Assembly: GCA_026936325.1 (NCBI GenBank)
Contig: JAPTHN010000004.1
Coordinates: forward strand, 7,690,439-7,754,438
DNA: 64,000 nt
Direction: 5' to 3'
Source of the DNA: Platynereis dumerilii
Lineage: Eukaryota; Annelida; Polychaeta; Phyllodocida; Nereididae
In this document: piece by piece, positions 55,538-64,000 of the stretch
Layout: each line of letters opens with the position of its first letter
How positions within the stretch are numbered: position 1 is the first letter of the stretch
Program-made: the position numbers and the translations under genes
The notes under the pieces: model-generated
Databases searched by the model: none
What the model saw: the letters and a program-made list of their open reading frames with translations, nothing else
What the model was told of the DNA's origin: nothing

Positions 55538-56099
55538 TTACCCCCACATCTCAATTATTTAGCACTAGTTGTTGCACTTGGACACCCTCTCACGACTGTC
55601 TATTTGATGTCGAGGGTCAATTAGAACCTGATCACGAGTGTCTATAATTACAAACAATTATCCTGCTGCTCTTTTTAGTGTAAATTTCTTGCAAACACGA
55701 AAATCTACAATTAAGCTAGATTAAATCGAGCTCAGCGAATTATTCCAGTTAATAGCAAAACAGATGGCATCTGAGATAGAATTGTTCATAAAATCCACGA
55801 CTCCTGCAATCTGATGGTCAAACGGTCATTTTTTGTTGTTAAACCCCCATTTATCGGACACTGACCAGGTGTGCAACCCATAATTATGCCAAATTGTTTG
55901 ATGACAAGGTCAACTTTGAGCGAGTTACTCACCAGTGTAGATCTCAGAATTTTCAGAACAAGGCAAAAACAACTCTATTTACCCTAACCCTAAAGTCAAC
56001 CAAATTGTTTGAATGAAGGGACGGCTGCATGATTTGGCTTTATGTCCAGTATTCATGCACTTCTAACTTCCAAGGTAGGTAACTAGGAAAGGAAAAGGA
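55538..56099. other. No gene recognised
   Basis: AT-rich DNA without exon or element ends. Confidence 0.4.
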
Positions 56100-56335
56100 C
56101 ACAGCAATGAGGAGAAGGATGTATGGATGGATGATCGGTGTTTTATGTCCTATATTTATACACAAGCTTGAAAGGCTAATAAGGACAGGAGGAAGACAAG
56201 GCATTGAGGCAAAGGATGATTCAAACAGCCATCCAACATAGGCCCAGGTGACCCGACAAGAGCTAGATTCGAACCCTGGACCTAGCGATAGACAGCCTAG
56301 CACGCTTCAACTACACCAACCCTCCCCTCGAGGAA
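56100..56335 (-). repeat. tRNA-derived SINE, reverse orientation
   Basis: On the minus strand the head (56262-56328) reads GGTTGGTGTAGTTGAAGCGT (box A) and CCAGGGTTCGAATCTAGC (box B), followed by a tRNA-unrelated body ending near ATCCATCCAT. The stems do not pair as a functional tRNA. Confidence 0.7.
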
Positions 56336-56696
56336 AAGGATGATTGAAATAATAAACAATTTAAAAAACTGAAAACCAAAGAAAACAAAATGGTGTGGGA
56401 TAAAAAGGTTATAATATGGCTGAATTTGCATCCTTCCCCTCATCTTCACCCTTGACCTATATCCTCCCTCGACTCCTTCAGGGAAGGATACCACTTCAGC
56501 CATGTAATAACCTGTAAGCCAACCCTCCCCGGTTCACTCCAAGAAATGAAACTGTTAATGTCACTCAAAACTCTGAAGACCATTGAAGTACCACAACATC
56601 GCATGTAAGGCCAACTATTTAATTTAGTGTCATCCGAAGTGGAATACCATACCATCCATGATGAAATGTCTGAAAGCTGGAAAGTATTGAAAGATG

Positions 56697-56790
56697 GAGT
56701 CATTGATTGACTGATTGATTGATTGATAGATCGATAGATTGCTTAATTGATTGGTTGCTTGATTGACTGTTTGTAGGATTAATGATATGA
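56697..56790 (+). repeat. (ATTG)n-type simple repeat
   Basis: Units of GATTGATTGATTGATAGATC with interruptions. Confidence 0.7.
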
Positions 56791-58212
56791 TTGACTGATG
56801 ATAAGGTATAGAGAAACGGGTGGCAAGAGCACCCACGGGTACGTTTATACTCGTGCTGCCATACTTAGCCAGTGGCCACTAACCTTAAGTTTATTTTTTG
56901 CACAGGGATAAACCATGTGCTTGATCTGTCTCCTCCCAAACAGATCAAAGCCATTCCACTGTGTGAACACACAATTGAATTAAAGGATTAACAGTTTGAT
57001 AAACAACCAGATAATTACAACACAGTACCCTGCAACCTTTTAAGACAGCACGAATAATAGGCTAAACTATGATGAATATGATATTTAATAATTACTAATA
57101 ATTGGCCTTTGAAAGTTGACAATTCAGTAATCTTTGTAAATCTATTTGCAAAATAGGTGGCGCACTTTCAATTTAGTTTATTGGATTTAACACCAGGGGG
57201 TTTGTGATACAATAGGTAAAACTGTGCCATCTTTGAAATACAAGTTGTGGGTTCAAAGTTCTAAAGGTAATAGGATTGGCAGTTCCTGGTAGGGTATAAT
57301 TATATTTATAAGAGGGGGGGGGAGGTCCCTTTCTCTTTTCTGATTTCCATATATTGCTTGTGGAATTTACTCTTACTCTGATGGATGTCTGCAGGAATTA
57401 GGTGTCCGAATATACAATGATTTCAGTGTTTTAATGTCTAATTTCTCGTGAATTTTGGAAATAAACACTCAATTTTGACATGAAAAACAGCAACAAACAA
57501 ACTTGCTTTTCAAAAATAACATTTATATAATACCTGTCTGCCAAAAGAGCAATAGCATGAATCTGCTGCATGATATGGGTATATGTTATTTATTACAAAA
57601 ACTCGTACCAATATTATTTTATCCCAACTAAATCAAGACTCAATACTCAATAGGTTTAAAATATTAGACTCAAATATATTCTTATTCCAATTATGTAATC
57701 ATAATATTATATAAATCTAACACAGCCCTTACTTGTCACTTTTATATGATACTCGTGATGAATAAAGAAAAGAGCCTGTGGATCTAAATGTCAAACACCT
57801 AAGACATTTTCTTTTACCTGAAGCTAGATTAAAATGAATAGAAACGTAAACATCTGCTGAGAAATATTACAATGAAGTCTTCACATCTGACCTACAAACA
57901 CACCTGTAGGTGCAAAGTTGTCTGTCATAATCAGACATTCATTTTCGTTCTTCACGATTTTCTATTGGATTAACCTGGGTCATATTTCTTATTGAATTAG
58001 GCCAAATTTGCAGGTTTCAAATTTCAAAATTTCCTGAACAAATCGTGATCATTACTTGCAATTATTGCCAAGTAAAAGGCATCGTTTTTACATCAAATGA
58101 CAAGGAATTAAATTATTTAATAAACGATTGTCTCTCAAGTTTATGGGCTTGGCTCTTTATGGTTCCAGGAAGCTTATGTCAGCCACAAACAAGGAACTGC
58201 ATAAGATTTTTT

Positions 58213-58217
<5 letters not shown>
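56791..58217. other. No gene recognised
   Basis: AT-rich sequence; no exon, RNA gene or element ends were identified. Confidence 0.4.
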
Positions 58218-58295
<78 letters not shown>

Positions 58296-58335
58296 CCTAT
58301 CTGTCTATCTATCTATCTAATATATCTATCTAATA

Positions 58336-58430
<95 letters not shown>

Positions 58431-58432
58431 AT
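58218..58432 (+). repeat. Long (TATC)n microsatellite
   Basis: About 215 bp, nearly perfect in two blocks separated by a short interrupted stretch (CTACCTATCTGTC and TAATATATC). Its open frames encode only YLSI repeats and are not genes. Confidence 0.95.
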
Positions 58433-59895
58433 CAAGAAATATATCCATTTAAATCTAGGATGGCTCAATTTCAATTGATGTACGTATAAGAACCATTACC
58501 GGGCATTGCATAATGAGTTAACACCTTTCGACCTCATCACAAAAAATTGCTATGCCATCAAAACATCAAACACACCAAAGGCAGCAGTTCACACCTCTTC
58601 ACAAAGCCCAGATTATTTTCAGTCATCAAAAGCTACTTCACAGGTAATTCTGATGCAGGCATAGATTTTAGAGTGGAGAGCTTATTTTTAACAAACAATT
58701 TTATCAATTTCAATCTCATAGCTAAAAGGAGAACAATACCTCTAAAAGGGGTATGAGTTTCAGCTACTGGTTATCCCACTTTGTGACGTCATAATCAGAT
58801 AAGTGACATCACAAAACATCCAAAAGAAAGAACAGTTTTCTTCAATTTGACTTGTGTTCCAATCGATTGTCTGCTAATTCCTTGCAGACGATGTAACACG
58901 TTCTACTGTTGTCAAATTTCCTTGTATTGTTTTCAAAATAGTCCTAAGTAGACTTAAAAGTACAAGACAGTTGATTAACAATGACTTCTACTGTAGACTC
59001 AAAATGGAAAGTAATGTGTTAAATACTGTAAGAACGGCTTTACTTAGAGCTGCAAATTCACTTTGAAGTTGGTTTAGGAAGTTGAAAATAAGTTGATTAC
59101 ACAAGAGAACTACCAAAAGTGGATTTCAGATTGTATATCTATTAGAGCCCTGCGCGGGCCTAAAAACTAGGCCCAAGGTTATATTATATTGAGTATATCC
59201 CACTAACGTAAGTCCACGGTGCTAATAACAGAAGATAATTATCCTATATAAATTGATGTTGAATTAATAATTGAATTATTTAAAATCTCTCTCACACATA
59301 CACACAAAATAAAGTTTCTTCACCAGCATGAAAGCTGAATGGAAGCTGAATTGAAGCTACCCGGAAGTTGCATGGATCTATGAACATTTGATAACAAAAT
59401 TGTAACTTAGGTGAATTATATATTGATATCCCCCAAAAGTATTTTGACAGTTGTGGTTTTCTGTTTGTAGAAAATACTTCTAGCCCATTCCTACTCACTT
59501 TCTTCACCCACTTGTGAAAACCACAGCTAATTACCAGTAATTACCAAAATGGTTTCTATAGCAACTGGTACATTTAGATGGGAAACACTACTTTCCCATA
59601 CAAGCAGTCTTTTGCATGCCAAAAGTATTGTATAGGAGGGATAGGCTCAAGTAATGTTATTCATACAAAGCTTCTCCTGCCAAAAATTGGTTAAACATTT
59701 ATTGTATTTGTGTAATAAGCATAAGAGAAAGTGGTTATGGGACAATTTTAATGCCAGTGTAAATTATGTACACAAGATTGGTCTCTATAGTAGCAAATAC
59801 AGATTTTTGTTGAAGTTTATTTCTTCAAAATGTTTGATGTTACAAGACAAAGCAAGAGTGTGAATCACGTCCGCGACTCGCTGATTGGCTCTGCT
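58433..59895. other. No gene recognised
   Basis: AT-rich DNA with no convincing exon or element ends. Confidence 0.4.
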
Positions 59896-59959
59896 CAGGG
59901 ATGGACGCCTGGGATTGGGGGATCCAACCCCCCCCCCCCCGCCACTTTCTCCATCCCTG
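59896..59959. mobile_element. Tiny hAT-like remnant
   Basis: CAGGGATGGA at the left and TCCATCCCTG at the right frame a 64-bp stretch with a C run. The sequence TGGGATTGGGGGATCCAA occurs inside and again just outside, so the edges are uncertain. Confidence 0.4.
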
Positions 59960-60005
59960 GGATTGGGGGATCCAATCCCTGAGACAATCAAATAGGGCAA
60001 CAATA

Positions 60006-60137
60006 CACTCTAAAAATTTTTAAACAAAATTGGTTTTTTGAAAACCAAATTTCAATGCAAAAAACCAACATGGATGTTTTTTTGCATTGAAATTTGGTTT
60101 TTCAAAAAACCAATTTTGTCTGAAATTGTTCAGGATG
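60006..60137. mobile_element. Palindromic Tc1-type MITE, copy 2
   Basis: 132 bp, a shorter version of 48488-48676: CACTCTAAAAATTTTTAAAC at the left, arms with AAAATTGGTTTTTTGAAAAC and AACCAAATTTCAATGCAAAA, TA on both sides. Confidence 0.85.
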
Positions 60138-60532
60138 TATGAATATAGATGCTAATAAATCAAGCTATCAATCAATCTTAATAGGACAACAGCACAAAGA
60201 CAACAGGTGAATAAACAATCAATAAACGACCTCTGGACAGGAAGTGAAGGAAATCACGTGACAGGAAATGGATCTCATGCAACAGGAAGTTGTTTTGTCA
60301 TGCGTGTGCACTATTTTGTTTACAAAATAAACAAGATTCGGCGGCAAGAGTGTGAAAAAATCAATATCAACTGAATAAAATATGGAGATTGGAGAAACAG
60401 GGGTTTTAACAAGGAATTTTCTTGAAATAGAGCCATTTATACAGGAGAGGGAGGTTGACTAAGTTGGTAGCACCCGACGCTTCCAATCTCTGTGCATGTC
60501 AGTGGATTGATTCATTCTGGCGGTTGCCCCTA

Positions 60533-60846
60533 CACTCTTAACAATAAGGTTCTATAGGCCTCTGGAACCTTTAAGGCTTAAATAAGCTGGTATAGAAAAG
60601 CAAACCTAAAAAGGTTCATTATTGATCTTTTAAAAACGTTCCAACAGCAAATGAAAACCACACTTAATTCGGCTGCACCGAACTCCCACAATGGAACCCC
60701 TTTCTCTCAAGTTGGGAGCATGCAAACTTGCAAAGGGCTCAATCATAGGCCTCCCCACCAGTATTGAACCTTTTCAATTCATTTGAACCTTTCTTGGCTG
60801 TGGGTTCTTTATATGTACCATCAAGAACCGTTTTGCATTAAGAGTG
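60533..60846 (-). mobile_element. CACTCTTAA MITE, copy 5
   Basis: 314 bp, CACTCTTAACAATAAGGTTC at the left and TTTGCATTAAGAGTG at the right. Same orientation as copy 1 at 2047 and same interior landmarks. Confidence 0.85.
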
Positions 60847-61199
60847 TTATTGGAAAACTGTTTACATCATCCCTTAACTTTATTGCCCTGTCCTCCTCTT
60901 GTTCCAGTTGGCCTAAAAGTGCATGAATATAGGATTTACAGGCCCAATAATCCATCTATCATCCCTAAAAAGCTTTTTTTTAAATCCGATCACATCGAAT
61001 ATAAAGGAATTAAAGTATCTTTATTCAGATTGTCAGATATAAGAGATAAAGTTAAAGGTATTGACTTCATTATTTTTTGGAGGTTTCTATAAGTCTTAGT
61101 GTAGAACTAAGACAAGTTAAACTGGGAGACAGAAATTTGGAGGTCGTTAAATTCTCAGGTCATTGTAAGTTTTGTGTAACCAGTTTTTCCAGTGTAATT
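60847..61199. other. Flank of the DIRS-type element
   Basis: No separate feature recognised. The left border of the DIRS-type element may lie in here, but no split or inverted terminal repeat was identified. Confidence 0.35.
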
Positions 61200-61260
61200 T
61201 GTGCACACGCTTTTCTGTTTTTGCCACTGGGCATATCCTCTTGTTTTCAACAGTCTAAGC

Positions 61261-62004
61261 TGTTACAAACAGCCTGTTAATAAAACCCCTGCGCACTTTG
61301 GCGCCACGTCGCACTTCACAAATTCTGCTAGAGCGCTCCAGGGTGAGTTTGTTAACCTGGAAGAGTTCCTTAATGATAATACCAGTGATAATGGCGAAAT
61401 ACGCAGTGTGATCGATAATGCAGGAAACGTTCAAGTTAAATCCATAAAATCTAAGAAAACCATAACTTCTGTACTGAAGTGGCTTGAGGCATGGGCTTCA
61501 TATGAAATGCTAGTTGTCAAAACTCACGGTGAAGATGTTTACACCGAGATGGTAAAATATCGCTTGTTCATTATCGATTTAGCTCAGAAGTTCAAATTTC
61601 CATTTGTCTACTCTTATGACGCCAGGCATAGACAACGTCTGGCTCAGGCCCGTTCCTTCGCATTCAGTTTCATAGATCATGCTCTATTTGTCACTACCTT
61701 TCACGCTGGTGCGGCCAGGCAGGTTAACAAGTGTTCAGTTTGTGCCTCTCCTGATCATTCGTACGCCGAGTGTCCTCAAAAAGGGGGAGCTCGTGCGGGT
61801 GGTAGCAAGTCCCAATCTCGAGGCCCTGTCTCCAAGACAGAAATCTGCTTTAACTTTCAATCCAAGAAGTGCAAGTTCACAGCCGAAAAGTGCTGGCGTC
61901 TGCACAAATGCGCTGGGTGTGGGGGCCCAGACGCCCAAGCAGTGTGCCCAAAACCTGGATGTAAGTCTGCCACGGGTTCAGCCCCAGTTTCATCCAGTAC
62001 TTAA
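61261..62004 (+). CDS. Gag-like part of the DIRS-type element
   Basis: A hydrophilic protein of about 250 residues with a CCHC knuckle followed by a second cysteine/histidine cluster near the C-terminus, typical of the gag-like proteins of DIRS elements. The true start is not clear. It overlaps the following frame, as is common in this group. Confidence 0.65.
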   Translation, partial: CYKQPVNKTPAHFGATSHFTNSARALQGEFVNLEEFLNDNTSDNGEIRSVIDNAGNVQVKSIKSKKTITSVLKWLEAWASYEMLVVKTHGEDVYTEMVKYRLFIIDLAQKFKFPFVYSYDARHRQRLAQARSFAFSFIDHALFVTTFHAGAARQVNKCSVCASPDHSYAECPQKGGARAGGSKSQSRGPVSKTEICFNFQSKKCKFTAEKCWRLHKCAGCGGPDAQAVCPKPGCKSATGSAPVSSST

Positions 62005-63568
62005 GCTGCCATTCTGGCAGGCCGAGCTCCCTCGTCTCTTTCCATCGTCCCAGGTTGAATCTTTACTTTCTCAGATTACACTAGGGGTCAGGGTAGGTCG
62101 CCAGCCAGCGGATTCAGTCATAGTCTCTCCCAACTGGCCATCTAGCTTTAAGTTCCGTGTTCAGGTGTCTGAGGTCATCGCTGCAGACTTGGCAGCCGGT
62201 CGATTGCACGGTCCCTTTAGGACCCCCCCTTACGAGAGCTATATTGTTTCCCCTCTGGGTGCTTTCCCGAAGAGAAATTCACAAAAAGTCCGGGTTATCC
62301 ATGATTTGTCATTCCCGGCCACGGGCTCGGTTAATTCTCTTATAGATTCTGATGATTTTTCGTTCTCTTATAGTTCTGTAGACGACGCTGTTCGTCTGTG
62401 TTTGGAGCTCGGTCCAGGTCCGGTCTATATGGCTAAGGCCGACCTGGCCGATGCTTACAAACACGTGTTTAGATCCCCCCTGGACTGGCACCTCATGGGC
62501 TTCACCTGGCCAGATTCCTGCGGGCGGTCCCTCTACTACTTTTCCAGAGTGTTAAATTTCGGATTGAGGTCGGCCCCTTTCCATTTTAATACCTTTGCTT
62601 CTGCACTGGAGCGGATCATTACCGCGGGGGGCGGCGTACCCCACTTGGTGCGATACGTAGATGACTTCCTCGTTCTGGCCTCGTCCCCCGAGAGGTGCCA
62701 GTCCAGTTTGGACTGCCTGTTGGATATTTGTAGGAATGCGGGGTTCTCTATTCAGGATTCGAAAGTTTCATCCCCAGATACAGTAGTCGAATTTTTAGGG
62801 GTAGTTGTCGATTCTGAGAGAGGAGAGCTCAGGATCTCCCAGGAGCGCCTCCGCGAGCTGAAGGAGGAGGCTAACTCCTGGCTTGCTCTTCGAGTCTTAT
62901 CCAAAAGGAAGCTTTTGAGCGTCATAGGGAAATGCTCGTTTGCAGCCAGAGTTGTCAGATGTGGAAAAGCCTTTCTTAGCCGTTTGATTCACGCTGCGAA
63001 GTCAGTTAAGTCCCTCCACCATTCCGTTAGGCTCAAGAGAGAGGCGTGTGAAGACCTGGCATGGTGGGCGGAATGCATCGACGCCCATAACGGTCGATCT
63101 TTTTACGCTCCTGACTGGTCAGGGGCACTTCACGTGTTTACTGACGCAAGTAACAGCGCCTTTGGCGCCCTCTGCCAGGAGGAGTGGTTCGCTGTCAGTT
63201 ACTCCGGTTCCTTCGCTCCCTTCGCTCTCAGGTCGATCAACTGGCGAGAATTTCACGCTGTTTTGTCAGCACTGTTCACTTGGGCCTCCAAGCTGGAGGG
63301 ACGCCCAGTTGTATTTCATGTGGATAATATGGTTGTTTGTAGCATTCTGAATAGTTTGTACTCGCCCATTCAGGATTTCATGGTATTTGTCCGACGCTGG
63401 TGTTTGTGTCTCGAATCCTTTAACATCTCCGCAGCAGTCGTGTATATCAATACAAACGATAACATCGACGCTGACGATCTGAGCAGGGGCCGCATAGATG
63501 AGTTTAAGGCCAGAAATCCCCATGTCTCTCCATCCATGACATGGCCGAGTCAGGCGTTCATGACGTAG
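62005..63568 (+). CDS. Reverse transcriptase and RNase H part of the DIRS-type element
   Basis: About 520 residues with a YVDD-type reverse transcriptase of the DIRS order, followed by an RNase H-like region. The open frame starts further upstream (61679), but the part before about 62000 overlaps the gag-like frame and shows no known domain. It appears whole. Confidence 0.85.
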
Positions 63569-63598
63569 GTTTCTAATGCCCCCCTCTTTCTATTTCCA

Positions 63599-64000
63599 GG
63601 GCTCGACCATCATGCCCGAGGTCTTGTTTCTCAGGGCTGGGCCCCTAAAAGTCGATCCTCCTATTCAACAGCCGTCCGACGTTATGTTTCATTCTTGGTA
63701 TCCCATGATATGCAGCCACTTCCTTTGTGTGAGACTAGGCTCTTAAGGTTTGTTGCGTTCCTCCATCTGGAGGCCCTAGCTTCCTCCACCATTAGATCTT
63801 ATCTTTCGGGGCTCAGAGCGTGGGTAGTTTCGATAGGCCTGCCGGAGCCCCGAATCTGGACACCGAGAGTCCAGTTAGCTGTTAAAGCTGTATTTACTAG
63901 TGGTCCCCCTCCTCGTCGCCCGACCCCTCTCACCTTCCATCTCCTTCAATCCATTCTCTCCTCCCTCTCATCCTCATACGATCATCTTCTTCTCGCCTCG
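63599..64000 (+). CDS. Tyrosine recombinase part of the DIRS-type element (partial)
   Basis: An open frame with the helical N-terminal core-binding pattern of DIRS/Ngaro tyrosine recombinases (SYSTAVRRYVSFL, SSTIRSYLSGLRAW). The catalytic domain lies beyond the right edge. Confidence 0.75.

Larger units (their letters stand above)
61200..64000 (+). mobile_element. DIRS/Ngaro-like tyrosine-recombinase retroelement, running off the right edge
   Basis: The order is gag-like zinc-finger protein, reverse transcriptase plus RNase H, then the N-terminal region of a tyrosine recombinase, all on the + strand, which is the DIRS-order layout. Base composition turns GC-rich compared with the flanks. The RT/RNase H part looks whole; the left end of the gag-like part is uncertain and the recombinase continues beyond the window. 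Long open frames suggest a young copy. Its terminal repeats are not visible. Confidence 0.85.

Noticed and set aside
58045-58478. YLSI-repeat proteins
   Set aside because: Translation of a (TATC)n microsatellite.
60427-60530. Another tRNA-derived SINE
   Set aside because: A GTTGGTAGCACCCGACGC-like head can be seen, but box B is not convincing.

Overview
The window is AT-rich nuclear DNA of an animal: the genes are split into exons with GT-AG borders, and the sequence is packed with LINEs, tRNA-derived SINEs, MITEs, a DIRS-type element and long microsatellites. The two host loci (claudin-like tetraspan proteins and a secreted PAN/lectin-like protein), together with CR1-type LINEs carrying an esterase ORF1, suggest a marine invertebrate, most likely a deuterostome such as an echinoderm. 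The species assignment is inference.

Layout. 1-15 kb: a tandem pair of claudin/PMP22-like genes on the + strand. The first lacks exon 1, which lies left of the window; the second is complete at 11821-13629. They are separated by LINE fragments (one nested in another), a 69-bp minisatellite split by a MITE, SINEs and several TIR elements. 15-24 kb: intergenic DNA with a palindrome cluster (18.8-20.0 kb, with a solo LTR in the loop of one hairpin), a hAT MITE with a perfect 8-bp target duplication, and a worn LINE. 24.1-34.7 kb: a three-exon gene for a secreted PAN/apple-like plus LamG-like protein. Its first coding exon is interrupted by a 209-bp MITE, and its 7-kb second intron holds several nested DNA transposons, including a mariner relic. 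36-40 kb: a fold-back element and simple repeats. 40.85-46.04 kb (minus strand): a nearly full-length CR1-like LINE. 46-61 kb: gene-poor DNA with MITEs, a 1.6-kb fold-back element, a 770-bp TIR element, a SINE and a 215-bp (TATC)n tract. 61.2 kb to the right edge: a DIRS/Ngaro-like tyrosine-recombinase retroelement that runs out of the window.

The most striking observation is in the LINE. Its ORF1 region encodes, in order, the end of a PHD-like finger with a coiled coil, an SGNH esterase, a clear NADAR (YbiA-like, ADP-ribose/NAD-linked) domain, and two CCHC zinc knuckles. ORF2 then encodes endonuclease and reverse transcriptase. A NADAR domain as ORF1 cargo suggests the retrotransposon may act on ADP-ribosylated nucleic acid or an NAD-derived metabolite. 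That role is inference; the domain call rests on several conserved blocks that can be read directly.

A second theme is the density of non-autonomous DNA elements, most with readable terminal inverted repeats and target duplications: TA for the CACTC-ended and mariner elements, 3 bp (TAA, TTA, TAG) for Harbinger-like ones, 8 bp for hAT-like ones.
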